Positions 1 through 11,087 are shown, numbered from the stretch's first letter. The stretch: DNA of 64,000 bases from Trichomonas vaginalis G3 (GCF_026262505.1 NC_067203.1:2480001-2544000); one strand, 5' to 3'. A program made the numbers and translations. The notes: a model not told the origin generated them from the sequence alone.

Positions 1-154
1 CATCCCATTCTTTCATAACATAACATTCTGGGGCAGAGTCAACATAAATGACTAAACGTTTCAAATTCTCGACTGCTTTGTTATAATCTCTAAATGGACA
101 CATATTTCTGAATGCTTGGAAGTCATAAAAATCTGAAACATCTATTCTGTACAT
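1..154 (-). CDS. SF3 helicase, N-terminal fragment (cut by window edge)
   Basis: Only the first 51 or so codons are inside the window, beginning MYRIDVSDFYDF. The rest of the gene, with its Walker motifs, is seen in the copies at 57668-58289 plus 31890-32508 and at 39890-41121. The start is preceded by TTTTATAAAA-type sequence shared with the polymerase gene. The role would be DNA unwinding during element replication. Confidence 0.75.
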   Translation of the reverse strand, partial: MYRIDVSDFYDFQAFRNMCPFRDYNKAVENLKRLVIYVDSAPECYVMKEWD

Positions 155-184
155 TTTTATAAAAATAAAAAAATAATATTTTTT

Positions 185-994
185 TTATTCTTGAGCTATT
201 TGTTGTTGCATTTGTTCCATTTGTTGCATTTGTTGTTCTTGAGCTATTTGTTGTTGAAGTTGTTCTTGTAATACAATACTTTCACCAGTTGCATCTTCCA
301 ATTCGAAACTTTCTGCCGTCATTGACAAATACATAGGACATAAAAGTTTTACAGGAACAAAGTTTGCGTCAACTAAGGTTAAGTTTATGTTTGCTAAAGT
401 GTTTGAGTTTACTAAAGCTGAAAACTCTGCATTCGAATGAACAATAGGCAAACCAGCAGAGAAAGTATTGTTTATACGCATAAGTATCTTTTGGTCATAA
501 TAGTTTCTGTCGACATTCGAATAACACTTTGAACCTAAGTTTGAAACAATATATAAAATAGGTGTACTTAAAGTCAATGGAACAGACATTCCTTGTATGA
601 CACCTTTTCCTGTTATAGGAAACTGTTGGTAGTAAAAACCAGATATAAGTTTTGTATTATAGCTCATATTGTTTATAGTAAACTCAGTCGGACATCCAAA
701 CATAATGAAACCTGCTCTAGTTGCAGCACATGTTACACTCGTCCTTAAAGTATTAAATAAGTCAACAAAACCTGTTGGTGGTATATCTGAGTAAGTATCT
801 TCAAAGGAGTATTTTTTACCATTCACAACAATAAAGTCTTCTGGTGTCAAAAGAGCAAAACAGGCTTTAGTCGTCATTGTGTTTAAGGTTAGTTTACAAT
901 ATCGTCCTTGAGGACTTTGTAAGTTTGTTGTTATAGAATTATATGACTCGGGGTTTTTAGTCGTAATAGTATAAACCATTATGTCTTCTGCCAT
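185..994 (-). CDS. Putative minor capsid (penton-like) protein
   Basis: The product is 269 residues. No motif proves its function. The body is rich in alternating beta-type segments, and a segment near residue 210 (LTLVDANFVPVKLL) resembles the last strands of single jelly-roll minor capsid proteins of Polintons. The tail from about residue 240 is glutamine-rich with QQIAQE and QQMEQ repeats. It starts four bases after the stop of the neighbouring gene, so the pair is tightly packed. The copies at 39061-39858 and 58320-59116 differ by substitutions and by a shorter glutamine tail. The penton assignment is inferred from capsid context and size; another virion protein is possible. Confidence 0.5.
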   Translation of the reverse strand: MAEDIMVYTITTKNPESYNSITTNLQSPQGRYCKLTLNTMTTKACFALLTPEDFIVVNGKKYSFEDTYSDIPPTGFVDLFNTLRTSVTCAATRAGFIMFGCPTEFTINNMSYNTKLISGFYYQQFPITGKGVIQGMSVPLTLSTPILYIVSNLGSKCYSNVDRNYYDQKILMRINNTFSAGLPIVHSNAEFSALVNSNTLANINLTLVDANFVPVKLLCPMYLSMTAESFELEDATGESIVLQEQLQQQIAQEQQMQQMEQMQQQIAQE

Positions 995-998
995 TTAC

Positions 999-1577
999 TT
1001 AGCAAATAAATTTTAATGAAATGTTGTGGTCGTCAAATATTTTTATAACGTCTGGGAAACTATATTTTAAGTTCAACGTTTCACCTCCTTTCATAACGTA
1101 TATCTTGTCAATGACATTATATGAAACACCACAGCAACTAATGTCGGGTTCTATTTCTTTGATGTTTATATCGTCTGCCTCTGTCAAAAGTTTCAATAGT
1201 TCTTTCAAAACTTCATGAGGTGCAATGACATATGAGTTCACTTTTACAGGGTTGTGTTCGACCAAGTTTAACATTATACTTAAAGCTTGACAAATCTTCT
1301 CCTGAGTTTGAAGTTTGTCTTTCAGTTGTTGGTAGTCATTTCGAATATCTGCAACAGAACTTAAGTCTCTGGTAACTTCAGGATATGTTGGTTCTTTTAC
1401 AGGAACTATTGTTATACCATCTTCGTCTTCGTATGGTTTTCCCACTTCAACATCTCTGTCTTTGACATTGACAACAACACTTTGACTGTTTGTTTGAGTT
1501 GGTGAATTTAACTTCACATCTGCCACCGCCATTAAACCTTTTGAAACACTTACGCTTCTATTTTTCGGAAATGACAT
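999..1577 (-). CDS. Hypothetical Maverick protein, capsid cluster
   Basis: The product is 192 residues counted from the methionine of MSFPKNRS. That start is chosen because it abuts a divergent promoter spacer and is conserved in all three elements; an upstream extension of the frame is not. The N-terminal 80 residues are polar and probably disordered. Residues about 95-125 can form a coiled coil, and the C-terminal part is compact with a CC pair (DISCCGVSYN). I do not recognise the family. Its position between the minor and major capsid genes suggests a virion or assembly role, which is inference. Confidence 0.65.
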   Translation of the reverse strand: MSFPKNRSVSVSKGLMAVADVKLNSPTQTNSQSVVVNVKDRDVEVGKPYEDEDGITIVPVKEPTYPEVTRDLSSVADIRNDYQQLKDKLQTQEKICQALSIMLNLVEHNPVKVNSYVIAPHEVLKELLKLLTEADDINIKEIEPDISCCGVSYNVIDKIYVMKGGETLNLKYSFPDVIKIFDDHNISLKFIC

Positions 1578-1595
1578 TTTACTTAGAATAAAAAG
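1578..1595. promoter_or_regulatory. Bidirectional promoter spacer
   Basis: An 18-bp AT-rich spacer (TTTACTTAGAATAAAAAG, read on the plus strand) separates the divergent starts of the 999-1577 and 1596-2015 genes. The same layout recurs in the other elements (59703-59720) and resembles the spacers at 18039-18056 and 20312-20327. It must hold both start signals. Confidence 0.5.
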
Positions 1596-2015
1596 ATGGA
1601 CGTATTCGAGTATCTCTTCGAATTGAAGCAGAACAAAGTTTATACTCACAAACAATACAAATACATTGACAGAATAGTTCTTTACACAAACAATGGTAAA
1701 TGTTATAGAATAGCAGTCTTTGCTGAACCTAAATATTTTCATAAAGCAAAGAAAGTTGGTATAACTGAAATGGTGAAAGTTCTTGAAGCAGACAAAAATA
1801 TAACTTCAAAACTGACCGATATTACTAAAGGAAAGTTTATAATACAATATTATGTCAAAACTGGCGTACTGTCAATATTTGACGGAGAGAAGTCAGTTCA
1901 AGAACAACTTACTGACCTGCTGCCAAAATCTGCTCGATGGAAGCTGTCGTTATGCCAATCTGAGGAGCCCCAGCAGGTTTCATCGAACGAATCTTCAAAA
2001 GAGCATCTTCCGTGA
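1596..2015 (+). CDS. Hypothetical Maverick protein overlapping the capsid gene tail-to-tail
   Basis: The product is 139 residues beginning MDVFEYLFELKQNK. The first 100 residues alternate hydrophobic and charged positions and look folded; the last 30 are polar. The final 107 bases overlap the 3' end of the major capsid gene on the other strand, so its C-terminal residues are constrained by the capsid reading frame. The copy at 59721-60140 is intact and differs at several residues before the overlap but is identical within it. Family not recognised. Confidence 0.6.
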   Translation: MDVFEYLFELKQNKVYTHKQYKYIDRIVLYTNNGKCYRIAVFAEPKYFHKAKKVGITEMVKVLEADKNITSKLTDITKGKFIIQYYVKTGVLSIFDGEKSVQEQLTDLLPKSARWKLSLCQSEEPQQVSSNESSKEHLP

Positions 2016-3517
2016 AAAGTGCTATTGGTTTTGTAAACTTCTTTGCTTTCAATTCATCTGGACCGTCTCTGTCACCAGTATATTGTATTTGTACAGTACC
2101 AACAGTTGAAATACCACCCATAAAGTCTTCTGAGTCAGCAAATGGAATGCCAAGCCAAAAGTTTGAACGGTCTCCATTTGTATATTGAGTTTTTTGACCT
2201 CCTGTATGAGTCCATACTTTCACATATGGCATAATAGAACTTTGCATTTCAGGGTTAATGGTTGTTGTGAAGTTGTTGTTAAAGTTCATAGCATCTAATG
2301 TCAAGTTGTATGACCTCATATCCTCAACTGTAGAATATTCTTCTCTTGGATAATATTTGCCATCTATGTTTATATGATATTTAATACCGGGGTTTAGAAA
2401 CAAGAATAGTCATTTATAGTTCGTCTGAACAGTACAAACATAGTATCTGCATGTTTCATTGCAGTTGTTAAAGCAATATCTGTTCTTGCACCTGCGGCTC
2501 CTGGATTTTGGTTTCCAACTTCACCTGCAAAGTCTTTGACAGATATTTGGTGTATAGGGAACATAAGTGGAACTGCAATATATTTGGCAGCTAAAGCATT
2601 TAAATATCTGGATCCAACATATAGACTGCAAGTCTGCTTTCTATTCTCTTGCATTCAAATTTTTCGCATGTGAACTTAACTGGGTCCCAAGCAGTTCCAG
2701 CAGCATTGAAATAATAGTTTACTTCAGTGTTGAAGTTTGAGAAACCAAAGTCTAAGTCAACTTTGTCTTTGCAAAAGTCGGCGAATGACGTTTTATTTGT
2801 TCCCATTACGTCTGTAAGAGTGAATGGGTCTTGTGTTGGTGCAATGACTAAGTTATTTTTGCTTGGAGTAAGTTCGATAGAAATTTTTCCTGCCCAGTTT
2901 GGCAAGTATCTTAAAAACCTGAAGATGAGGAAAGATGACAAAGGAACTCTAAGTTTCAGTTTTACTTTAGTGGCAGCATTTCCATCTGAACCAGAAAGGT
3001 TAACATAAACTCCTGGAACGTTAGGGTCAAGTCTTCTTATTTTCTCAATAGTTGCATACTGGTCTGTTTGTTCTCTAGCTTGTGGTTGTACTGAGTTTCT
3101 CAAAGCGAACCATTCATAGTTTGCCCATGTTACTGTTTGAACTAAGTCAGAGTTAGAATATATCTTATATCCCATGAAAACTTCTGGAGCATATTGGTAT
3201 CCGACATAGAAAATTCCATTGCAACCTTTCTTGTCAGACAACTTGGCAGAAGGTTTTATTTCAATGTCTTGTTCCACGTATAAGAAAGAGTTGTCAATAG
3301 AAATAATGTGAAACCTGTCGCATGCAATATCTACTGTTGTTGAAGAACCTTCACCAAACTCACCTACGTTTCCATAAGAAACAGCAGTTGTATATTCGTA
3401 AGTTCCAGGAACTATTTCTGACCTTCTAATGGCATTGTCGCATTCGTTATACCATTCGGAAACATTTCCATTCATGGCATCCAAAACTGTTGGCGTTATA
3501 TTCTGAGCGGCGTACAT
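1909..3517 (-). pseudogene. Major capsid protein (double jelly-roll type), two frameshifts
   Basis: The gene covers about 535 codons. Beta-rich sequence, the length, and segments such as WAGKISIELTPSKN and FTEDALLKI fit the double jelly-roll major capsid protein of Polintons; this is family-level recognition, not a structure. It starts at MYAAQNITPT, after a TTTTTACCCATATGAA leader. In this copy the frame breaks near 2600-2608 and near 2394-2400, each by one missing G compared with the copy at 60034-61635. Single-base losses could be true decay or sequencing error. It overlaps the 1596-2015 gene at its 3' end. Confidence 0.7.
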
Positions 3518-3549
3518 TTCATATGGGTAAAAATATAGAATAGTTGGAT

Positions 3550-6500
3550 TTATATATCATAATAGAACCCACTCGGACCAAGCTTTACTTTCTTCCTGGC
3601 TGACTTTTTAACTCTTCTTTTTCCTTCATTGCCACTACTTTCACTAGATGAAGTTACTTCTTCACTACTTTCACTTTGTTCTACTCTTCTTCTTTGGTGT
3701 CGCTTTTGGTAACTTGCCCTCTGCTTCAAGTTGTTGCATCTTTGCCTCATGTTCACCTAGTATGTTGTAAATTTCCCATGTCCTTTTGCCTTTGGGCTCT
3801 GGTCGCCCATCTCAGGTAACCTATATCTAGAAAGAGTTTGTCATAGTTTGTATTTGAGTCTTCGCGTATTGTTTGCATGACTCTTTCCTGAGTTTCCGTT
3901 CAAGCTCTTCAAATATAGCTTGTCCATATGGAATAAGCTCGTTTCCAAATATATGTTTTTGTAGCCATTCTGGTTTTCTTTCCATGTAACCAATAATATC
4001 TTTTGTGAATGGGAAAGCTTTTACCCAACGTTTCAGGCTTGCGTCATTTATTTCTGTAGTTGGTTTTATTTTGTCAAGGAACATGTTTTCAATACTAACA
4101 TTTCATTTGGTACTGTCCATTTGAGTTTTCTTAAATATTCATCCCTTCTCATTTCATTGTCTGCAAAGTAAGTTTTTATGACATTTTGCAAACTTTCGTT
4201 TGCAAGGTCATGTACAATAGGTTCTCTTCCTTCTCTCTCCCTAACTTTCTTTCTAAACTCTTCACCAAATATACCATCTCTATGGTTCTGTGTAGTTCTT
4301 TGAGATAAATGTTTTAGAACGTCAGGTGTTATATTTCCATCAGCCATGTTCATTTCATACTGGTCCAAAATATCTGCATCTTTCATATCTTTCAAATGGC
4401 ATTAAAGCCGCGCTGAATACCAGCTACATCTGGTTCACCAATTCACTTCCATTGCGTCTACAACTTCTTGGAATTGAGGTTGTAAGTTTATGAACCACCT
4501 ATCCGGATTAGCTTTATGACCCCATCTCATTGTAGTTCCATCGTCTGCAGAAACAAAAGTAGGTTTGTTTCCATAATTGGCTAGGTTCTGAATGAACTTT
4601 AAACAATGTTTCATTTCTAATATGTTTTGGTGAAATTTAACCTTTTATTTTCACCGAGTTCAGCCAAAGATTGAACGTTATATGGTCGTAAGTAAAAAGG
4701 ATTGTTGTATTGGCGTACATTTTCTTTCAGTACTTCCATTCTATGCTGAATATTTTCATCTGATGTTGGAGTCTTTTGTATGTCGGTAAACATTTTTCGA
4801 TATTCTTCTACTCTGTCAGCCGAATTTTTCTTAGACTCTTGGAAAGATTCCAATATTCCCCGCATACACTTGTTGAGGGTCAAGATTTTTCGGCTGTTCC
4901 AAATCTTCATCTAGTTCTGTGAAGTTAGTTTTCCAAAGGAGGGACTTGTTTGTTTCCTTCAGGCTCTTCTAGCTGTTGTTGCTGAACTATTTCTTCCATG
5001 TCTGGTTGTATCTGAACTTCTTCCTGTGGAGTTTCTTGTACCTCATCTGCTGGCATTTCATATATTCCGAGACCGTTTTTAACAAGTTCCCTATTTAAGT
5101 CATCCGCATTCATAACCCTTTCTTCTTTCGTTCCGTCTCTATTTTTTACGCGTTTCATGAAGATAGTTGAATTATCATTTATTCTCTGACACCAAAATAT
5201 CTCGGAGTAAATTCAGTCATGTCATTTGGATGATATGCTATTAAATCATATCCCTTAGCGAGCTTGTATTTTCCAGGTTTGAGATTATATCCGATTTGGT
5301 GCTGAGCCATAAAGCTAAATAGGTTCGGGTCAGTATCCTTCCTCGAACTTTCTAATAGCTTCTTTATATCTGTCACTAAAGTCAAGAGTATCTGGGTAAC
5401 CATAATTTCCTTAAGCATTTTTAAGAATTCTTGGTTTCCTTGTTCTCTACTTCTTTATGTCCTTGCTCTGTTTGTGGTTGTTGCTGTGCAGTGTTTTGAA
5501 CTGTTGGTTGTGGTGCGTGTTTTGAACTGTTGGTTGTGGTGGCAGTGTTTTTGAACTGTTGGTTTGGTGCAGTGTTTGAACTGTTGGTTTGTTGTGTTGG
5601 TTGTTGTGTTGGTTGTTGTGTTGGTTTTGGTGCATGCCTGTGTCTGTGTCCATGTGACGATGTAAATGTTTTAGGTAGTCCTGGTGCAGGTGCTTCTCTT
5701 GGAGGGTTTGGTGGTATATAAGTTCACTAGCTAGTATATAAGTTCCACCAGCTGGTATATAAGTTCCACCAGCTGGCACATATGTTCCATCTGCAGCATA
5801 ATGTCCTACCTGACTTTTCGTTTTTAAGAAAGCATTTACTAGGTCTGTTTTGGTCTGTTGTAAATCTTTTTCTTGACTTTCCACAACAGTTGCTCTAACG
5901 GCGTCATAGGCACTTTGAACTGCCAGTCTCGTTGCTGCATCTGTTATTTTCGTCATATTTTGTGCTACTTCTCTTAACTCTTTGTCGAAACCTTCAGACT
6001 TCAGTTTCTTTCCAGATGAGAAATCGTTCACTTGTTTCACCTTACTATGAAGAGCTTCGAAGGCGTTCTTAAAGTCAGCATTCGTTAAAGCTTCATTTGA
6101 ACTGTCTTCATCCGCTTGTATTTTTGTCCTTATTGACCCTATAAGTTGGGCTGCTTTAGCGTTGGCTTGGGCATCTAACCAGTCATTGTTAGCTTTTATA
6201 TATTCTGCGCTTTTCATTGCCTTTTGCATGGCTGCGTCGTTATTTTTACTTTCTTGTGCTAAGTTTTCATACTGTACGGTTTGGTTTTGCAACTGTAAAA
6301 GTTTTTCTGCCTTTACATTTGCTTCAACTTCTTTTTTATACTCATCGCTATCCATATATGTCTTCAGGGCTTTTTGTTTTATCTCTTCATCTTTCAGTAC
6401 TTTATATTGAGTAGTATGGTTTTTCAAATTTATAACATCTTGTTCCATTTTTGCTACTTCTGCTGCTTTTTCTGACACTTTTTTCGCATATTCCTCTGTA

Positions 6501-6931
6501 CTTAGTTCTTTCAGTTGTTCTTCTTTCTTCTTTTTCTCTACGTTTAACTCATTGAGTTTCTTTGTGTGTCTGTCATATTCTAGTTTCTTTTCGTTTTCAC
6601 TTATTTGTTTCTGTATGTCTATGTTTGACTTTTTGACATCTGCTATTTGATTTTTGAGTGAACTCAAATTCATTTGACTTTGAGGGTTATAAGCTGTTCC
6701 GTCTGCAGCTCCACCATAGCCTGCCATTTTCGCTAAAAGTGCCGCTCTTAAACCTCCACTCTGTGCACCAAGAACTCGGTTTAAAAGCATAGGATTGCTT
6801 GACATTTGTTGCAACATAGTGGGGTCATTCATAATTTGTTGTTGCAACTGTTGTTGTGGTGTCAGTTTTACTATTGGATGTTTCAATGCTCTCTTCCTCT
6901 TACGTATATTCTTACGTAGCTTACGTGGCAT
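3550..6931 (-). pseudogene. Large coiled-coil Maverick protein, several frameshifts
   Basis: One long gene of about 1,100 codons seems to run from the conserved start MPRKLRKNIRKRKR to the conserved end GFYYDI. Its N-terminus is very basic and then glutamine-rich. Residues about 75-260 form a lysine/glutamate-rich coiled coil. Short GTYIPAG repeats and a histidine/proline/glutamine-rich linker follow, then a mostly globular C-terminal half. Here the frame is interrupted near 5690-5750, 5430, 5170, 4915, 4615, 4400, 4080, 3830 and 3750. The other two copies break at other places, so the ancestral frame is probably continuous. Likely a virion structural or scaffold protein by context; family not recognised. 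Confidence 0.6.
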
Positions 6932-6979
6932 TTTAAGTGAAGTAAAAAACGGTTTTTGACAGATGTTTATATGACACTT

Positions 6980-7185
6980 GACAAAACATTTACGAAGAAG
7001 TCTTGAAAATTCAAGAGGTGAGAAAAGAGGTGAGAAAACAGGTGAGATCTCACCTCTTCACCTAAACTTTATTTTTGGGTCCTTTACACTCATTACGAAG
7101 AAGTCATGAAAATTCAACGGGTGAAAAAAGAGGTGAGAAAACAGGTGAGATCTCACCTCTTCACCTAAACTTTATTTTTGGGTCA
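6980..7185. repeat. Operator-like array, GGTGAG type (two 103-bp units)
   Basis: Two units with GATC centres 103 bp apart each hold three direct AGGTGAG-like half-sites and then inverted CACCT half-sites around AGATCT. They end in a constant TTTATTTTTGGGTC flank. The array lies between the start of the large coiled-coil gene and the TIR. The same spacing with other half-site words occurs at 25640-26100, 27098-27370 and 32691-33240. Confidence 0.8.
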
Positions 7186-7190
7186 TTTAC

Positions 7191-7322
7191 ATGAAAACAT
7201 ATATAATTTGTGAAAAGCTCCTGGAAGACCCGTATATAAGAACTTCATTTATACTAAACATCTTCAGGGCTAGAAGGCACGAAGTGCCTGGAAGCCCCAC
7301 TACCTTTTTTTTTTTTTTTTTT
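7191..7322. repeat. Right terminal inverted repeat of element A
   Basis: Read on the minus strand, the end is a 16-base A tract followed by GGTAGTGGGGCTTCC, the hairpin AGGCAC-TTC-GTGCCT, and sequence matching the B left end at 15351-15552. It lacks one internal segment of roughly 60-70 bp (the second hairpin), consistent with loss between two ATAAATGAAG-like direct repeats. Confidence 0.85.
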
Positions 7323-8484
7323 ATAAAAAAGAAAAAATAAAGCACGTTAAAATTTTTCTTTCTTGATTTTTTACAAAATCTACTTAGAATTATGCAAAAT
7401 ATGACTAAATAATTATAAATTTCAAGTTAAATTTTAATTTTGATAAATAATTTAAATTTCAAAATATCAAGTTCAGTTCGACTATGTATGTAGTAATTCC
7501 TCAATAAAGTGCCAAAACCCTATTAAATATATGAACATTTTCAACATTTTAATGTTTTTATTTAAAAATTTGTTGGAATATGAGCTTCAAACAATTATTA
7601 TGTAAATAAAAATAATTAAATATATGTATTTATTCGTATTACAACCGTAGTAAGTCGATTCTTCCTTTCTTCTACTGAGATTTGAATTTGATTTCGAATT
7701 GTAAAGAGATTCAAAGGGAAAATACTAGCGGATAAAAACTACCTCCATGAAAGGGTCATAATGGAGTCAAGTTGTATTTTTTGATATTTTTTGCTTTTCG
7801 AGCCTAAATAGGTAGCCAAGAAATTGCCTAAAAATAAGGTTCTAAATTCTGAAGTTTACATGATCCTCTCGTGTGCACCCTTAATTTTTTATCAAGAAAT
7901 TTCTAAAATTTCATCAAAAACAAAATAATGTTTCTTAATATTAGATATATCCCTATTTTCAAATCACAAACAATCTAAGCTTAGATTATTTTCATTTCAA
8001 CAAATTAAATACTATCGGAGTTCTTTTCTCCACTATATTTCGCGTATTTACGTTTATGAACTCTTTGTGTGAACATATATAATAATTGTTTCGAGTTACC
8101 AATTTCAAGTAAACTGTTCAAAAAGAGGTAATATTCATATTGAGAAATGTTATCTTTTTTTAACTGAGCAAATATATGTTATGAATATTGGTAGCAAACT
8201 ACGTTTAGAATAGAAAAAGAATATATATTCATCGGCGATTTAGTTACACAACTTATACAATTTCATTCCCCCCACATGTTTCACAGCTTACTCAGTATTC
8301 TTCATTACATCACATATTGATAGAATATGAAAAATATTTACTAAAAAAGTCGTTCCAAGGCTTTTAATGACTTATATATATGGACACAGTTTATCTTGAC
8401 GCAAGAATTAGATGCAAACGAGCAAGAGACATGTGATGCAGAAAAGAAATGTGCAAACTAAGATCTTAAAACAATAATAAGTAC
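7323..8484. other. Host noncoding stretch
   Basis: About 1.16 kb of very AT-rich sequence without a convincing gene, RNA or repeat. Its left edge touches the element A T tract. I see no long open frame on either strand. Confidence 0.6.
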
Positions 8485-8629
8485 TTAAGGCTTCACTTAC
8501 GCCCATCTGACTTTTATTCAAATTTTTGACAACTGGCGTGAAGCATCATTGAAAATTAACCTTAAATATCTGAATTGAAGGCTATGTCATAGGGGTGTAA
8601 CCCGAATTGAAGGTTAAGTGCACCCTTAA
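8485..8629 (-). repeat. MITE-like short repeat, copy 1
   Basis: A 145-bp unit begins TTAAGGCTTCACTTACGCCC and ends in GTGCACCCTTAA, giving imperfect terminal inverted repeats. It is the reverse-orientation relative of 14090-14217 and carries about 20 extra bases. It ends 109 bp before the VPS51 start codon. Confidence 0.75.
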
Positions 8630-8728
8630 AAAAATTGGACTTCATAAAAATGCAATTTTAAATTTGTTGCGACTGTTAGTTATGTTTTCATAAAAATCTT
8701 TTGAAAAACGTATGAATTTTCATATCAC

Positions 8729-8738
8729 AAGTCATTGA
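8729..8738 (+). promoter_or_regulatory. Initiator-like element before VPS51
   Basis: AGTCATTGA immediately precedes the ATG. TCATT fits the TCAYW initiator consensus of Trichomonas vaginalis core promoters, which typically lie within about 20 bases of the start codon. Confidence 0.55.
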
Positions 8739-10817
8739 ATGTCAACAAATCGTCGTCTAAGACAATATTACGGACTAGAAACATCAGAAACAAACAATGA
8801 AACAGATATTGATTCTCCCAACTTCAATTCTGATAAATATTTTGCCGAAAACACGAAAAATGAATCAATTCACAACATTATCGCAACTCAAAATCAAATC
8901 ATCTCCGAGATTCGTACATATGAAAACGAGCTTCAAACTATTGTTTATGGCAACTATCAGAAGTTTTTACATGCAAATGATGCAGTTAGTGAATTTAAAG
9001 AACAAATTGTAGATTTACGTGCACAAGTTGATCACCTCAAGGAGCATTTTACGGAAATGCAAAAGAAAAACAATGAAATTGAAACCAAATACGGTAAAAC
9101 GAAAGAAGAAGTTGTTAGTTTAACCGGCATTTCTAGACTTCTCGAAAGAGTTAAGTTCATAATGAATCTACCCAAAGAACTTAAAAACTGTTTAAAAACA
9201 GGAAATTACAAGAAGGCTGTTAATATTTGGCTAAAAGTCGAAAAAATTCTAACAAATAACAGTAACATTCCATCATTCCAGGGTATTCATTCCACATGTA
9301 CAGAAATTATGGAAAAGATAAAATCCGAAATTTCTAGCCATATGGTAAATACAGATATTTCGGTTTCTGAATCAATTGAATATGCAATTCTTCAAGTACG
9401 CCTCGGATATTCATTACAACTTATTTGTTCTTCACTTGCTTTCCATGAATACCTTATTATTGACAACAGACTCGAAGATGATTCTAAACCTGCCGGCCCA
9501 ATTGAATTACTTGAACAAGTCGACCAACTTGCGATTCACAATGCAACAGAATTTGTTTCCCTATTCAAAGAAAAGCTTATTCCACTGGAAAACGAGAATT
9601 CAGAAAAAATAAGCAAGGTTTTATCAGATTTTACATCAAACACATTCGAGAGAGTTTGCAAATTCGTTAGTAGTGGCGTTAATCTTACAAATCTCTCAGT
9701 AGATGACTTCTTTTCCTACTTAAACAAGTTTGATACTTTATTAACTCCGATTGCAACTTCAAAACAGCTTTCTGATTACACACATAATGTTATTGTAAAA
9801 TATATCGAGGGGGTAACAGAGAAAATCTATCAAACAACCGTAGAATTCTTAAATACAAATATTAAGTCAAATGCAGATGATTTGTCTAAATCTGTAACAG
9901 AACCGATACTAAATCTGATTTCACAGTTTGCACCATACTCAGCAAATTACGGCGAATGCGTAATGACTCTTGCAATACAAATTCAATTATCTCTTATCAA
10001 ATTATTCGAAGTATTCAGGTCTACGCCTGGTGATGATGTACTTGCTCTCTCTAAGGTAGCTCAAAGGCTTTCTGAAGGTGAAATTAAGGGAATTTATTCA
10101 AGAATTTCTGATATCGAGCAAGGTATTCCATCTTTATCAGATGAATTAACTGTTGCAGCCAAAAGAACATCTGAGCAATGTCTTCTTGCTTTTATCACAG
10201 CTGCAAGGCAACAAATTGACTTGCAGCTCATTAAAGACATGTCGGATTACAATTCCTACCCGGAGGAAGAACCGATCTCCCCATCTCAGGCAGCCATCAA
10301 CCTAATGACTACTCTCAAAGATTACAGCCAGAGAGTTGCAGCTCTTTTCAATCCTGCCGATTATGCTGGCACTTCTTCTCCAAGAAAAACTGTTGTTTCT
10401 TCATCGAATGTAGCCACATTTAATGGTGTTCGTGATGCTAGTGATATTTCGCAGATGTTCCATCAAGCAACATTCGGCAGATTATTCCTGAATCCGAAGA
10501 TTTCTATGGACCCAGCCGAAATTATCTTTTCATTGATTATTTATTCAGTGAAATCATTCCTTGAGTTTGTCAGGAACATGACATACTCAAAGTATGGTTT
10601 TCACCAAGTCCAAGTTGACTGTTTCTGCCTATCAAACATATTCCAGTTCGTCGATAAAGTTGGATTTGAACGAATCGACTCAGAACGAACTGGAATTGTC
10701 ACATTTGTTCTTGAAGAAGCTGCATATTCAGCAGGAGACAGGACATATGATAGAGATCCCCTTCAGTTGACAGCTCTTCACTCTATTTGGGATGTTTATA
10801 TGGAAAAGCATCAATAA
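8739..10817 (+). CDS. VPS51: VPS51-like subunit of the GARP/EARP tethering complex
   Basis: The product is 692 residues. The N-terminal block RRLRQYYGL followed by DIDSPNFNSDKYF and, near residue 68, IVYGNYQKF matches the conserved start of VPS51 proteins. Residues about 45-125 are predicted coiled coil, and LPKELKNCLKTGNYKKAV near 143-160 matches the family as well. The rest is helical, as in the CATCHR fold. VPS51 joins VPS52, 53 and 54 in tethering endosome-derived vesicles at the Golgi. The start is supported by TCATTGA directly before the ATG, a trichomonad-type initiator. TAAA overlaps the stop, as is common for poly(A) signals here. No intron is evident. Confidence 0.85.
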   Translation: MSTNRRLRQYYGLETSETNNETDIDSPNFNSDKYFAENTKNESIHNIIATQNQIISEIRTYENELQTIVYGNYQKFLHANDAVSEFKEQIVDLRAQVDHLKEHFTEMQKKNNEIETKYGKTKEEVVSLTGISRLLERVKFIMNLPKELKNCLKTGNYKKAVNIWLKVEKILTNNSNIPSFQGIHSTCTEIMEKIKSEISSHMVNTDISVSESIEYAILQVRLGYSLQLICSSLAFHEYLIIDNRLEDDSKPAGPIELLEQVDQLAIHNATEFVSLFKEKLIPLENENSEKISKVLSDFTSNTFERVCKFVSSGVNLTNLSVDDFFSYLNKFDTLLTPIATSKQLSDYTHNVIVKYIEGVTEKIYQTTVEFLNTNIKSNADDLSKSVTEPILNLISQFAPYSANYGECVMTLAIQIQLSLIKLFEVFRSTPGDDVLALSKVAQRLSEGEIKGIYSRISDIEQGIPSLSDELTVAAKRTSEQCLLAFITAARQQIDLQLIKDMSDYNSYPEEEPISPSQAAINLMTTLKDYSQRVAALFNPADYAGTSSPRKTVVSSSNVATFNGVRDASDISQMFHQATFGRLFLNPKISMDPAEIIFSLIIYSVKSFLEFVRNMTYSKYGFHQVQVDCFCLSNIFQFVDKVGFERIDSERTGIVTFVLEEAAYSAGDRTYDRDPLQLTALHSIWDVYMEKHQ

Positions 10818-10857
10818 AAAATTATTAATAATGAAAAAAAAACGATTATTTAAAAAA

Positions 10858-10926
10858 ATGCACTCACAGTCGTATAACAATTGTCACAAATTTGAATAAA
10901 AGTCAGATGGGTGTAAGTGCAGCCTT
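10858..10926 (+). repeat. MITE-like short repeat, deleted copy 2
   Basis: This segment keeps one end of the repeat (AAGTCAGATGGGTGTAAGTGCAGCCTTAA) and a short opposite end (TGCACTCAC), with the middle lost. It lies about 40 bp after the VPS51 stop, so VPS51 is bracketed by copies. Confidence 0.6.
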
Positions 10927-11012
10927 AAGAGTCATTTACAGGTTTCTGAAATGCTCTCAAAAATCGGTATTCATGGGTGAAGAAGAAATCCCAATTGTCT
11001 AAGGTAAAAAAG

Positions 11013-11087
11013 TTAAGAGTTCACTTACATTCATATGATATGGACTTCAATTCAGATGCTTAAGGTTAATTTTGTAATTGACGCATG
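11013..11087 (+). repeat. MITE-like short repeat, half copy 3
   Basis: It matches the first half of the 14090-14217 copy (TTAAGAGTTCACTTAC, then TCAATTCAGATGCTTAAGG). It overlaps the end of the ankyrin pseudogene and supplies that gene's present stop region. Confidence 0.6.

Larger units (their letters stand above)
1..7322 (-). mobile_element. Maverick/Polinton element A (right-hand part)
   Basis: This is the capsid-side end of a Maverick whose other half lies left of the window. It begins inside the SF3 helicase gene and ends in the terminal inverted repeat and a T tract at 7307-7322. Gene order matches 57668-64000 and, inverted, 32509-40100. Many base substitutions separate it from those two copies, for example in the minor capsid gene, so it is an older or different family member. 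The target duplication cannot be read because the partner end is missing. Confidence 0.9.
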
